Source: Pardosa pseudoannulata
Lineage: Eukaryota > Arthropoda > Arachnida > Araneae > Lycosidae
Length of the DNA stretch: 64,000 bases
Assembly (NCBI GenBank): GCA_032207245.1
Contig: CM063507.1
Span: forward strand, 93,107,546 to 93,171,545
Direction: 5' to 3'
Position numbers and translations under genes: made by a program. The notes under the pieces are model-generated. The model worked only from the letters and a program-made list of their open reading frames with translations. It did not search any database and had not been told where the DNA came from. Positions 9,751 to 23,614 of this stretch are shown here, piece after piece (position 1 is the stretch's first letter; each line of letters begins with the position of its first letter).

Positions 9751-12600
9751 TCGTTCACCTACATGAACAGCACATCAATACGATGAAAGTTTTAGTAACT
9801 AACATTATTTTATGTCATTTTAGGAATAATCAATCTTTGTATTGAATTTAATAGTCATGTTATAATACTATAGTGGGGAAACCCCAGTTCATGAAGTCTG
9901 TGCTAATTACTTTCTCTAAAGATTTATTTATCTTGTTCCCCATAAAAATATGTATCTTCTGTACAGTTGAAATGTCATGATGAATAAGAGTTATTAACAA
10001 TTTCCTCACTTAGTGGTTTTATCTTTTTGCACCTTTTGTAAATACCTAATGCTTAAAATGTAGTAAATATTTTTTTATTGCTGGGAAAAGGCAAGATGTC
10101 CAGCATGTCGAAGAACTTGGTGATTTTTAAATGATAATTTTACATATTTCTCTCAATCATGAACCTTACAAAATTCTAACCAATATATATATATATTCAG
10201 CTAGTTTCAGAGTATACTGCCGTGTGGCAGAAATACTGCCAGACATAATTATTTTGTAGATTTTCAGTGTAACTGTATGAAAAACTAGTCATTTATACTT
10301 AGTTTATAAACATCTAGCACTTAGTTAGTCAAAAATTATGATTTTATTATTTATCTTAATGATAGCTGTAAAGGAATTATAAAAATAAAAATATTTTTAA
10401 AGTATTACCTCTAGCTTATATCAGTTTGCAAGTAGTCTTGTAATATGTATTATGAAGTGATATATGTTTAATTTTAGCATCCATTTCAGAGCATTTATTT
10501 GTATTCCTCGACCATACAAATTTTAACTGAAAATCATATGGATTAACATTTTGTGCATTATTTTTAATGCAGGTTGAATTTTGGTTATTTAAGCTGTTTT
10601 TGATAACATTGTTGTCAGAAATACAGCTGTGATATATATATATCTGCTTTTTATTTGGGCTTTTATGATGTTTTGTTTGTTTGCTGTCTGTAATAGTTAA
10701 TTTTTAATGTATTTTATGTTTCACAGTATTCTGTTATCTCCGTGGCAATCACAAAAAATATATATTATTATTGCACTGGCTTTAGTTGAAATGTTATTTT
10801 CATTTCAATCTTTTAACATTTTAAATTCTATGAAATTATTATTGTAAGTTACAATTATATTTGTTTGTTCTGTTTAAGTATAATAAAGTGTTTATATAGT
10901 GTAATTGCTAAGTATAATTTTTTGTAATTGACTCATTAAGGTGGCCAAAGGCCTGGAAAACAATCAAAGTACAGCACATGTACATTCATGTTCAATGTAT
11001 TTAAAAATAATCAGGTATATAAGTTTGCTTCCTTTTGTTGGTTGTGAACACAACTTTTTCTAAGTCCCTAATAGCTTTTAAATGCTCATCTGCTGCTTCG
11101 GAATTATTAAAATAGCCCCTCAGGTCATGTATGAAAGATAACTTCAACCAATAAACAAACAGATGTCCACTTGTAATTAGTGGGGGGAGGGAAGAACCTA
11201 GAGAGGTGGAAAACTCTGACGATAAGTCTACACAAGCAAGAAAGGGGGAAAGAGAGGAAAATAAAAACTGGAATTCAGGTCCTCTCCAATTTCGCATTGA
11301 CTTCTTAAAAAAATAAAGAAAACTTGTTGAAAACATGAAACTGACAATATAACCAGTAACAAGAAAATGATGAAATTTATTATTGCGAGTGTTTATTCAC
11401 ATTCTGCATTTTATAGAGCAACTATGTATTCCAACCACATGAGACAAATTACATTGAAACAAGCCTAAACATCACTAAACTCACTGTACCATATATTTTA
11501 TATATATGTAAATCATCAATTATAAAACTCCTTGACAAGGAGAAAGTTCAACAGCTAGCAGTAATAAAAATATAGTCGAGCCAACATTGAAGAGAACAGC
11601 CCAAGTCTAATTGAAATTTTATTCCAGAGCTGCTACAACGGACATCTTTTCTACTCAATGACAGACAAGAGAAAGACACAAAAATCACTCTGCTCGAACA
11701 GAGATGCACCCAAGAGCAAAGACATAAAGAATTTTCCCATGGTTAAAAAAACAAAACTTAGCGAATTAAGCGCAAGATTATGAAAAATGCAGAGCCATTT
11801 GCCGACGACAGCTGGAAAACATGCTGAATAGACAGAAAGTTTACAGTTTTAGGATAGAAAGCTTTGAGAAGAATTTTAAGTGGAAAACACTCCTTTGATT
11901 AAACTATTTAGAGGCTGGGAAAAAGATTTAAAGGAATTAGAATGGGAGGAGGTTTTTAAAGAAATATTAGAGTTAAATAATTTTGATATATATATATGTG
12001 TGTGTGTGTTTGTTCAAGTTTCATGTTTATCAACAATTTTGTCATTTTTAATGGTGTCAATAAGAACACAAAATTATAAAAATCCAAGTTACTGATAGCT
12101 AATAGCCATCTTTATGTTCTCCATACTTATAACTCAAGTACCACAGGTTGCGAAACACTGTAACAGACTATTAAAATCCCCTATGTTGTTATTATGGTCT
12201 GTTTGGATATTATAGGGCACTTCAATCCAATTTTGAGAGTGGGGATTGGTTGGTTAGTTGTTTGAAATTTAGTGGTGCTAATTCCTTTTGGGACAAACTG
12301 TGCCAAACATGACGAAAAACCCAATACAACAACACAATTTTTAAAAAATCAATTTTGACGAAACGTTAAAAAAAGAAAGATGCCTGAATCTAATAGAAAA
12401 AACATTTAAAAACAAATAAATAGGTAGAAAATTTAGAAAGATAAAAAATTAACACTTATAATCAGCATAGTTTGATGAAAAATTAAAGATTAAAATGTAA
12501 AAGAGGAATTACAAAAGAAAATTAAGAATTAAAATATTAAAATTTAAAATCAAGAATTAAAAAGATTAAGAATTAAATATTATAAAATTGAACATCAAAA
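9751..12600. other. AT-rich intergenic sequence, nothing recognised
   Basis: There are small TA tracts (10184-10195, 10634-10643, 11984-11994). The portion 11010-11340 is slightly GC-richer but shows no family resemblance. Confidence 0.5.
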
Positions 12601-12659
12601 GTTAGAAAACAAATACAAATCAGATTTCAAAATACAAGCCAGTACAGCGAAGAAAAGGG

Positions 12660-12805
12660 GCCGAATGATGGACAATTGGTTAGGGTGCCAGAGTTCGTGG
12701 GCTTGCTGTGGCATGGATTTTTGAAGCCGTTCAGAATCGGCTTTAAACTGTAGTTCCCGGCCTCATTAGCCCTCATGTTGCAAAAAAGTAGACTCCAAAC
12801 TAAAC
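12660..12805 (+). mobile_element. tRNA-derived SINE inserted in the LINE fragment, 12-bp target duplication
   Basis: The direct repeat CGAAGAAAAGGG flanks the copy (12648-12659 and 12806-12817). It reads in the plus direction: head GCCGAATGATGGACAATTGG with TTAGGGTGCC (A box), a degraded B box (GTTCGTGGGCTTG), then the body found in the other copies, ending CTCCAAACTAAAC. Confidence 0.85.
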
Positions 12806-13325
12806 CGAAGAAAAGGGAATAAGCCTGGATGCGGCATTTCCCCAATGACTGAATTAAGATTAGGTGATGAATTTCCAAAGAATTTTATGTACAGAGATTT
12901 AAAACATATACAAGACGTTAAGATATGTGCGACTGTATAAGTAGTCTTACAATACGCACACTGTGAAGGTGCCTCACCAAGAAAGAGATATGCATGTGTG
13001 AGACGGCAGTGACCCACCCGAAGACGAGTGATAATCACGTCTTGTCTTCTAGAAGGAAGTTGAGGCCACTTGGAAATGTTTTCTTTTGCATCTCGCAATT
13101 TATTTGATACCGTGTCAACCCAAGAATTCTGCCATTTAGAGCGAGCTAAATCTTTGATGTAAATTTTCAGGTCAGGATAAGGAAGGCCAGTGTTTAAATA
13201 GTTTTCTGCAGACTTGGCAGCTATATGCACAAGAGATGGGGGTGAGTGGTTTAAGAGTGGGGAAGTGAGCTTTGTAAGATACCTCCTAATACAGCCGTGA
13301 ACAGAAGTATGATTCTGTATTGAAT
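12766..13325 (-). pseudogene. Non-LTR retrotransposon (LINE) ORF2 C-terminal fragment
   Basis: The minus-strand frame from about 13325 down to 12790 encodes HIAAKSAENYLNTGLPYPDL, then QDVIITRLRVGHCRLTHAYL, FLGEAPSQCAYCKTTYTVAH and ILTSC. The RLRxGHxRLTHxYL and CxxC...H...C spacing are typical of the C-terminal part after RNase H in jockey-like LINEs of arthropods. There is no reverse transcriptase domain in the window, so it is 5'-truncated. A SINE sits in its 3' end. Confidence 0.85.
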
Positions 13326-13375
13326 GTTCCTATAAAACATGTAATGCTAAATATATCCCACTGAATGGTCAGTTC

Positions 13376-14182
13376 CAGGGTTGGCATGATTTAAATCAGT
13401 TGATTTAAATCTTAATTGAAATCAGTTGATTTTTTTAAAAAGATCATTGATTTAAATCATTTTTTTCAACTTCTTTTAAAACCTATATTCCAAAGACAGG
13501 AGAATTGGGAATCAGCACAGAAATACCAATAAGTAAATAAGTGTAAATAGATAGCATGTGTTTTCTAAGAATATAGGGGTTGTTATCAGAAAGTATGTAG
13601 TAAGGGTAGGTACAATGATTAGTTATAACTAGTAGAACTCATTTCATGTAATGGGAGGTAAAGAGAGTACTACAGAACTTGAAATCCAGTTTATCTACCA
13701 AATAACAATAGCCGGGGCTTCATCTGCTAGAATAGAAAGTCAGTTTTCTTCTTTTGGTATTGTTCATTCTAGCCTTCGTAACCAATTAGGAGTGGATAAA
13801 GCATAGAAACTAGTGTTTTTATTGAAACAGTTAAATAACTAATTCGTAGCTTAAAAAATATTGAAATAATTGTGCATTTTTTGTTTTTAAATAAATAGTT
13901 TGCATTAAATGAATATTTAATTTGTTCTTTAAATTTACATTTTATTGAGTTTGCACTATCCAATTACAAAATAATAAAATGGATTTAGATTAAAATTTAT
14001 ATATTTAATTTTAAGTAATCAGTATGTAGAATATACTAGATAGATAAGATGTTAGTTATAACAAATTATTCTATGTATATTACAAAAAATATAAAAACAC
14101 TGCAATAATTAAAATTAAAATTCAGAAAAAAATCGAAAAAATCTTATTTAAATCAAATAAATCTGATTTTTTTCCAACCTTG
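13376..14182 (+). mobile_element. hAT element copy (GATTTAAATC ends), perfect 8-bp target duplication
   Basis: GTCAGTTC occurs on both sides (13368-13375 and 14183-14190). Ends are CAGGGTTGGCATGATTTAAATC and ATCTGATTTTTTTCCAACCTTG. The interior at 13730-13800 encodes FSSFGIVHSSLRNQLGVDKA, the conserved hAT transposase C-terminal dimerisation motif. Rest of the transposase is missing. Confidence 0.93.
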
Positions 14183-14190
14183 GTCAGTTC

Positions 14191-17100
14191 AGCTCCTTGC
14201 CTGTAAAGTATTCAAAATACAAATAAAGAAACCGAGACATATTTTGAAACATTTTTCAAGAATTTATTTAACAATTTTGCCTAAATTATTTTCCATTGTT
14301 GCTTTACAAAATTTACACTAATCAAGAACAATGTAAGATTAAATACACAGTTCAATTTGTTAATTTGTTTCTCTAGAATTCGCATCTCACTATAACCTAT
14401 AAAAAAGTGCACAACATTTTTTTTAAGCATACATCTGCAACTCATATCAGTTAGCAGAGAAAAATGTGTGAGAAAGCACATTAGATATACCCTAACAGTT
14501 TCACATTTCCGTCACCAATATTTAGATGTCTGCAGTTGCATGTAAATACAATACGAGTCTTAAAAAGTCATGTACAAAGCAACATCTTTACAAATAATAT
14601 GAAATAGCAAGCCTTAGTTGTTCAATTTGATGGACACTATTTTCCTCACATATATATATTTGCACTCTAATAAAAAATACACATGTCTGCATTTCAGAAT
14701 TCAAAAGGAAATGTGGAAATTTCTTGACTGATTACAAAATCAGAAATGTGCAAAAATTATATACATTTTTTTCATCAACACAATTTAAAGCTACAATAAA
14801 AAATAATGAGACAATTATTGACACAATACTAGACAGGCACATAGTTCATTTGCATATAACTTTAGAAATAGTTAAGTCTCATAAGGCATGTGATTTTGAA
14901 AAATATAGTTTATCCACATGCTGTACTTACTTTGGCACAATAAAATTAAAATTTGCAGTAATTCCAAATAAAAATGGAATGGCATATTTATTGCAGTACT
15001 TTCAAATTAAGGGTAGAACACACAGTCTTCTAGAACTTAATTTAACAGCTCAGTTAGGAAAGTGTTAGTATTATAATATACATCAAAATAAAGTATCAAA
15101 ATATAAACAATTACAGTATAGTACTGCAAGAAATAAACTTCCTTTCCTTTATAACACATTAGTCATAATATGAAATGTATCTTGGTACTATATATTTTAA
15201 AACAAACCAATTTCTAGGATACATTATATATAATAATGACTACAGGGAAGAAGGCATGTTAATTATCCAACCCACATAAAAAGATAAAATAAATGGACCA
15301 AGTAATAATGTTGCTCCCTATTTATAAGGTTAGTGTTCTTATCTGCAGATTTAACGAGATTAGCATACAAAATTAAAAAAGACCAATAATATTTTAAAAC
15401 TATATTATACAAACCTCATTTAAAAAAAATGGCTACCATTTTAGCTACTAAAACTATCTTTACAACAGTTTTTTAAACAGCCTCTAAAAAAGAAATGATT
15501 TTGGAAAAAAAAAATTAGTTTTGCCTCATCTATTGTATTGTTAAAACTGTGGTTTGTTTAGAAATAATAAAAGTAAAATCAATGCAAATGAGAACAAAAG
15601 TAAAATTTAGAAAAGCAAACAGTTATTTTAGGTGCATGATTCAGCTACTGGCTATTACAAAATGGCTATTTGCTTTTAATTATGATTTTTACTTATCTCC
15701 TTATTCACATTGGCTTTGCTTTTATTTTTTGCCTTGTATAATATAGATTGGAAAGACAGACATAAGCCATTTTATTTATCATACAGCAAAGTATATTGCT
15801 CTTGGTATTACATTTTTAGTTATTTCTACATGAAACTTATACAGCATTTAATTGTCGTGTCTAAGAATATTTAATGGTTTTATTAAATCTAAAGTTTATA
15901 CTAAATTAGTAAACTTGCCTTCTCTAGTAATTTTGTTTATGCAATTTTCTTCCTTTATTTTACTAACAATAATGCCAACTAATTTTCTCTTAAGAATAAT
16001 GATTTTTCTATTTTATGCCCAAATGAGTATTTTAACAATATTTAAATTTTTAGCTAAAAAATTGATATTCTTTATTATTACTAATACTTAAATTATTTGT
16101 TTTTATATGCCTAAATACGAAAGTGTTGTAAAAATACATATCTTAACTGCCACATCTATGTGTACTTAAGATCTGCTTGCTTTTTTACAGTTTTTATTAG
16201 TGAAGTACAGTTTTCTTTACTTTTTGGATATTTTTTCTATTATTTTGGGCTTCATATCATTCTGCTACTTTGCTCTTGTTTATTTTGTACTTTGCATAAT
16301 GTTCTGTCTTGTTTTCTACCATTAAAAAATTGAAAAAATGCTTAATAAAATTTTAAAATTTTGTAAAATACAAAAATATATCTTATTGTTAGTGTTGTAC
16401 TTTTTGCTTATTTTTTTAAGATTTACTGTACCAAGTTGCATTTGTTATAGTCCCTTTACACTTTTTTGTGTATTTTTTATAAATTCTGGGCTTTACATTG
16501 TACTAAATACTATGCATTGCTGTTAACCATACCTACTGGTCATTGTCAAAGTTCCAGTCTAATTATCCCCTAATTAGACAATGCGTTAGTTACTCATAAT
16601 TTTTTATGAGAACATCTTCACATCCTCGCTTCCTTGTGAACTGGAGTGTATTCAATTTTTATTTGGATAACTTTTTGCCTAGAGGCCTAAATTCATGTTT
16701 TGATCGTTCAGAGGTTAAAGTGAAAATTTTCCACTTCGCTAGGTACTCCGTTAAACCCTGCTCGTCAGCTCTGTATGTTTTTTCTTCCCAAAGATGTCAA
16801 ATGAAAAGAGAAAACTAATCGAAAAACTTACCAGCATTTTAAAAATCCCTTAAATTTAATGAACTTTATCTCCATTACACAAATATTTTACTATATAATT
16901 ATTAAAAGTTCCTAAATAAAATGACAGAAATTTCAAATGTTTTACTTTGTGTAAATTTAAAATTAAATATTTTTGAATGATTAAGTGACAAATAAATCCC
17001 TAATTTGTAGCATTAAAGACTTTATAAGGCACACCGGAACTGAAAGAAAAAGTAACTATAAGTTTTGTTCTATATATTATGTTTTTAATTTGTTTAAGAA

Positions 17101-18374
17101 GCTTTATATTACGATTCATATAATTTGAACACATGCATATATAATTATATAGATAATTACATATGCTTGTATATATGTATATATATATATGTTATATATG
17201 CATAAATACAGACAGATATGAGTGTGTGTTAGTTATTGAATGAACAGAAGTAAATCTTCATTTGAAGTATTTGATCACACAGTAAATGGGTAAGAACAAA
17301 TCCAAATAGGGAGCAACATGCTGAATTCTCAAAAAGTTATTCTTAAAGTTACTGGCTAAACACGATTAAGGTGACTAAACATAAATAAAACATTTCCCAA
17401 ATGGCCTGCAACTTAAAAAGTAACTTTAAAATTACCTAGATATGTCGGCTTTAACGAGCCCATTCACTCTACCAGTATATGAATGACAAAATATAGACTA
17501 CATTAGAGAGGTATATTATCACACTTAGCAAACAGGAGGTTTACAATAGGCTGTGAGACTAGCTTGAAGTTTCTAATACAAGTGCTTGCTAAGTAATTCT
17601 TTCCAATAAAAATAAAATATAGATTACACAATTTACAAGTTAAATAACACAATCACAATATAAACAAACCATACACAGACAATGACTCAAAAGTTAGGTA
17701 GGTAATATAAAAGAAAAATTTATGTTTGCAAATAAATGCCAAATACATATATTTATAAATAGATATGCAAGTGTAACATACATCAACAGTTATGACAACT
17801 TAATATTTTAGCCATACTTAAAAGCATACATTGAAAGAAATATCTGAAATAAATATTTTTTAAATACATATACACATAAATGAAAAGCCCATTTATAGGA
17901 AAACAACTGACTAAATAACCATGTACAAAACCCCATTTTTTTTTCTTCATAAGGTATAATTTATGCAACAGATATCTTCCCAATAATTCGAGATTTGGGA
18001 ATGTAGGTCTTTGTGCACATATTGACATGTGTATGCATATATTATATATGTATATATATACATAATACATATATATCAGGGACTTCCTTTATAGGTAGGC
18101 TGGTAAGCTTAACGTAATATATCAAAGCCACACTTTCTTTTACTACCCAATACAGAAGTTTTCAAATGATTTTTTACTGCAGGCCCCCTTAAAAAACTAA
18201 AAGAGTTTCATGGCACAACTATCCATACATTTCCTATCAGTTTAATATAAAAGAAAAATAATGGGATGATTAAAATTGTTTTGATGAATTTATTATTATT
18301 TTCTTTGAGCTTATGGAATGTTTTAATTTAACCCTCACTTGACTGTGATTATTGCTGAGGTATTCCTGGCATAT
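14191..18374. other. AT-rich sequence downstream of HIPK
   Basis: No gene or element was recognised. Read on the minus strand, an AATAAA lies at 14263-14268, near the far end of the interval, and could mark the end of a very long HIPK 3' UTR (inference only). TA tracts lie at 17175-17190 and 18040-18075. A decayed hAT-like end may lie near 18150. Confidence 0.4.
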
Positions 18375-18560
18375 AGTCTTGGCACTCCACAATATGGTTT
18401 GGAGTGCTGCAGTCTACATTTTTGCTACAAGAGAGCTAATCAGACTGAGAACTAATGCTTGAAGCTGATTCCAAACTGCTACAAATGTACATGCCAGCAG
18501 TAGAATTCGAACCCATTGACTCTGGTACTGAAGATCAGTGCTCTACCTTAGGTCATCATC
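18375..18560 (-). mobile_element. tRNA-derived SINE copy, diverged
   Basis: It shares TTTGGAGTGCTGCAGTCTAC, GAGCTAATCAGACTGAGAAC and GAATTCGAACCCATTGACTC with the other copies. The head end near 18545-18560 is decayed. Target duplication was not identified. Confidence 0.8.
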
Positions 18561-18832
18561 TGGTGTAATCATTTTGAAAAATGTTGGCCTAAAATATTCT
18601 TAATCTAACAAAATTACAAAGATTATTATTTAAAAAATGCCTAACTTTTAGTGGATACAGCAGGTACAATGATTATATTATCCTCATCAGTATAAATGCA
18701 CTGCATTTTCCACCAACTGTTCTTTTGTATGACGTAGTAAAGCACATATTGAAGTAATCTAAATACATTTTTTGTTATTTTATCCTTTGCCAAATCTTAA
18801 AGTATTATTTAACTCCATTAACCAGGGTTCAT

Positions 18833-19334
18833 ACAGATTTTTGAAAGTGAAAATTAAGAAAACTTTTAAGACTCCTTTTAGAAAGATAATTGTGGTTACG
18901 GAAAACTTATTAAGATTTATATTCTTGGTTACAGATCTTTTCTCAGGTTCAACCAAGATATTGATAAAAAAACAATTATATTTTTTCTTTTATTAATCTA
19001 TTATAATATGCTTCTAATGCCAGTGCATTATATTGAAGACTATGAATTTTACATACACTCACTATATTTCATGCATCTTTTCAATTCAAAAACATTTTTA
19101 TAATTAAGTACAATAAAAAACACAAATAAAGAGCAAAAATAGTTATGACCTAACATTTGTAAACTTTTCCTTTTTTCCTTCACTATTTTTTTCAAGAACA
19201 CATGTCATTTTTCTTCCTTATTTGTTCAAAAACTCAACATAAAAATTAAGGGCCTTTTTAAGAAGTACCTAAAATCAAGCACTTTTTAAGGAGCATACGA
19301 ACTTTGTTAAAAAGGTCTGAATTTGCCTACCCTG
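18833..19334 (+). mobile_element. Possible hAT-type element (CAGGGTTCATAC ... CTACCCTG)
   Basis: CAGGGTTCATACAG at the left and TTGCCTACCCTG at the right are short inverted ends. Subterminal AAAACTTTTAAG and GGCCTTTTTAAG motifs also recur in opposite orientation. No target duplication is clear. Confidence 0.45.
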
Positions 19335-22151
19335 AACAATTACTCATGCCATGTGCCTGATATATATATAATATATGCATATAATTGGAAACACACAAAT
19401 AATTATGCAGGTAAATATAATCACATTTTTTTTTCAGCCATAAGATAGAGAACTCACTTTTAAATATGACCTATCTCACTAGCTTCTTTGTACAGACAAT
19501 TGAAATGTATATACATGTTCAGAGTTGTATTTGCAACAAAGTATATCAACAGTCCTATAACTGTAAAACAATATCAAGGCTACTAACTACCATGGATTCA
19601 GCAACTTTTATATCATCACAATAAAAACTGTTTACATTGTTTCTGTGAAAGATGAATTTGAGGAAACTTTGCCCTTATAAAACATATTTCACTTCAAACA
19701 CCCGTATACAAAGCATATTTTCACTTTTACAAAATTTATGGACTAAAACCAACAGGAAAGAAGTTCTTTTAGTGCTTTTCTTTAAGTTAAGTGATTAAAT
19801 ATAAAAAAATTTCTGGAGATAGACACGTTAAAATAATACTGAATGAGGAAATTATTACCTTATTGCTTATTAGTGCATTTGGCGTACATTAATTCGATAA
19901 ATATCCTTAAGAAAATTCTTTATTGTTCTTTGCATAGCTTTATGTCATTTATTTTTTGTTTTGCTGAAGCATACTTTTGTATTTCAAAAAAGACTATCAA
20001 ATATAACTATTCGTATTTCCTTATAAAACCCACAATAGTATAAAAGAGACATTCTGATGTATTTTATTCAGATATATTGTATATCAAGTTCCTTTGCATA
20101 GATATAATATATTCGTTTATAAAAAAATGAATTAAATACCAAGAAAATGATTTAAGAAATTGAGTCAATATTTATGATAGTTAAACATTAAATTAAACAA
20201 CACAGTCGTAATGAATCCATATAATTCACCATTTTAGTAGTTATTAAATATATATAGATATTGGCATAATACTGTTATTTTGTCTTGAATATCTTCTACA
20301 AAAAAAATATTCATAATTAAATTAAAAGTAGTTATAAACTGTTAATGCTTATTAATTAAATTAATAATAATTAAAATAAATAAAACATACCTTCCACATT
20401 CAGTCCATATACAATTAATGAAAGTTGTATATCTTGGTCAGGATGAGAACATTATTGAAAATAAATAAATTTGTGAGTTTTCCCACATCTTTTCATTCTT
20501 TAACTACAATTAAAAAATCTTTTAGTTATGAATTTTGAAACTGACAAAAGAAATGAAGTATCAGTTTTAAAAGTATTAAAAAATTAAATAGATACTGCCA
20601 AACCAGTTAAATTTTCTTTGCGATCATAAATGTGTAAAAATAAACTATTCCAAACTGAAAAATCTTAAAAACTGTTAAGTACAGTTTGAATATTTCATGC
20701 TTCCAACAAATTAAAAAATTGTCCAGCTTTATAAATAAAATTTTTAAAAACTAATGAAAACTATATAGCACAATAATTAATAATTGTGATTTGTCAACTA
20801 CTATAGTTTATATAATATATCAAAACTTGTCATTTTGTACAAAACAAAAAAACTAATTTAATGTTAATTATATTTATTTTTAAAGTCACATGATAGAGTT
20901 CGGTTAATGCTGCAATTGAATGTAAACTGAAGTAGGCACTTATTTACAGACAACAAAAGCCTTCAAAATATACACAATGAACTTATGTTAGTATAATGTG
21001 GTTAAAAACTATTCAGCTTCAAGAAAAATAAAATGTATTGCATTCAATTTATTGTAATATTTTCATATATCCTTTATATGTGGTTGCTTCTATTAGTATT
21101 CTAGAAATTCGAATACTTCATTTTTGTAAAATGGAGGAGCACATTCAGGAGAGTTCAGCAAACAAATAACTTTTAAGTTTTCTATAAAACTTTCCACTAG
21201 GCAAATCAATCAAAAAAATTTGGACAATATTCAATGATACAGTACACTTATTTTGTACAAATTTATGAGAAATTAGAGTATGAAAATTCATCAACTGACA
21301 TTAAATTATTAAGTACACCTACAATTTTTAATAAATGTTAGGCCATCATCACTTCAATATATCAGCAACTACAAATAGTACATATTTTCATAAAACTTTA
21401 TAATTTTCAGAAAAACCACACACATTTGTACATACACACTATGCTATTACAAACACTGAAATTTATTCTTAAAAGGTACAAGTGTCACTCATCTTATTCG
21501 CAAAACAAGACAATATACAAAAATACATTTATAAGTTTAGCAAATAAAAATACATTAACATTAATAAATTCTCTTCATTCAAAATGAAATTTTTTGACAA
21601 TATATCACAAAATTCCTACACATTAGGAAAGCAACATAATTGAATAAAAGGCCTAGAATTACTGAATAAATACATAATTTGAACTCAGTAACATAACAAA
21701 CAATCACAAAGACTAATGCTGTGTCATAAAAAAAAGGAGTAACATAATATACTTATTTAAATTATTCTTCAATCTTGCATAAATTTTCTACTCCTAAATT
21801 ACAATACAAATGACTATAAATCAAAGGATATATTTACTATACACACAAAATACAGAATAATGATTTTTAAAGAAAACACAGTGACTTTAAAAAAAGTGCC
21901 TGGAACAAATGTAATTTACTCGTTCTATCTAAATAAAATGACTAAACACAGGTGAAATATTTCTAAAATTTATGCACATTTAAAGCATTTAAGCACAGAA
22001 AAATATTCTATTGTCTGCATGTGAAAACCAACAAAATTCTTCAATATTATTTTTTTTAATTTATAAAAAACAAGATTTAAAAAAAAATTGTTAAGACATA
22101 AACATTAAGTATTTATTTAAATAAATTAAAACATTTCACATATGTTAAAAT
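19335..22151. other. AT-rich sequence downstream of HIPK, nothing recognised
   Basis: The stretch is even in composition, with few repeats. The minus strand is T-rich with many TGTACA/TGTAAAT words. This could fit untranslated sequence but is not specific in such AT-rich DNA. Confidence 0.4.
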
Positions 22152-23614
22152 AAGGGCTTCAAACTGAAACTTTAGGGGGGGGGAAGTGAACTCATTCTTC
22201 CTTGGCTTTTCTTAGTTTGGTACACGTTCAAACATTTTGTCACTTGTCACCATAACCAACTTCATCAATCCACAACACACTTTCAGTTGTATTTCTCATA
22301 TTTAACCTTGCTTGATAAGTTTATAATATTAATTTACTGATAACATTAATATCTCTATATTCATTTTTAAAAACTAATTGTTCTGCATACAGATAGCATT
22401 TACTAGGCTTAACTGTATGAATTTATCTAGTTGCTAATTTAAAATAAAATAAAATCTCATCTTAATTTTGATACTTTATAAAATAAAAATAAGAATATAA
22501 TTGAAAACAATTATTCACTCGAAACTGAATATAAACAAACTTCGATATTTAGTAAAACCCAAACCAGAATGAACCAGAATTTTTTAAATTAAAACCTATC
22601 AGTGCATTGATTTATTGATAATGTTAGTACCTACACATTTATTTTTAAAACAGATTTGTTTTATAAGCTATCGGTATAAACATTGTACAAACATAAAATT
22701 AAGTGTATATATGTACAAACACTGCAATTCTATTAATTCACTTGGTCTATTAATTAAGAAAAAGATGAATAAATTCACATTTAAATTTAGTAGGTTTTTA
22801 GTATATATATGAGTACATTTGAAATAAAATTATTCAATCCAAACAGAATTGACAAAACCCATTATTTTTGGAAGAATGAACCAGTGTGTGTGTGTATATA
22901 CATATTTTTTAAGTTGAGCCCTATTCAGTATATAAATTTACTGATAAGGTAAGACCTAGGTATTAATTTTTAGAACCAATTTGTTCTGTATACTGATAGA
23001 ATACACACAGCCTAATCATAATCACCCAGTCTACTAATTAAGAAAAAAAAGAGGAACTGAATAAGATGTAAATTTTTATAATAATTTAGTACAAATAAGA
23101 GCATAATTGTAATAAAAATATTCACTCGGAACTAAATCAAAGAAAAAAAAAAGTTATATTTAGCAGAATGAAAGCTAGGACATGGATAGTCATGATATTT
23201 TTTAAAGTTGAACTGGAACGGAAAGTATTACAGTTCAAAGCCCAACACGTATTTATATTTTGTTTGTAGATAAGGTTACAGTTTTCAAGTTGGTAGTAAT
23301 GCATTTCATAAAATACTTAAATACTTTTGAAAATATTTTATAACAAAAGATATAATTTAAAAAAAAAAAAAGTTGTGATTAAGTCAAGAAATAAAAGTGA
23401 TGGAAGAAAAATTATTTAACGAAAACTGCATTATTAAAATTAGTCCAGCTGATGCTTAGACTATGTAGATTTCCACAAACATTTTAATTTCAATTGTACT
23501 AAATCAAAGAAAAAAAAAAAAGTTATATTTAGCAGAATGAAAGCCAGGACATGGATAGTCATGATATTTTTTAAAGTTGAACTAGAACGAAAAGTATTAC
23601 AGTTCAAAGCCCTG
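22152..23614 (+). mobile_element. Second element of the GGGCTTCAAACTG family
   Basis: The left end AAGGGCTTCAAACTG (22152) and right end CAGTTCAAAGCCCTG (23600-23614) are inverted repeats. Flanking 8-mers GTTAAAAT and ATTAAAAC agree at six positions. The interior holds diverged tandem units of about 280-325 bp (recurring TTACTGATAA and GAATGAACCAG segments near 22333, 22611 and 22936). Confidence 0.6.

Noticed and set aside
11001..11336. 111-codon open frame on the minus strand
   Set aside because: No recognisable family; it has the Ser/Phe/Leu-rich look of chance frames. It could belong to an old element, but nothing else supports this.
14724..15068. 114-codon open frame
   Set aside because: Composition is the same as the AT-rich flanks, no motif or homology was recognised, and no splice or start context supports it.
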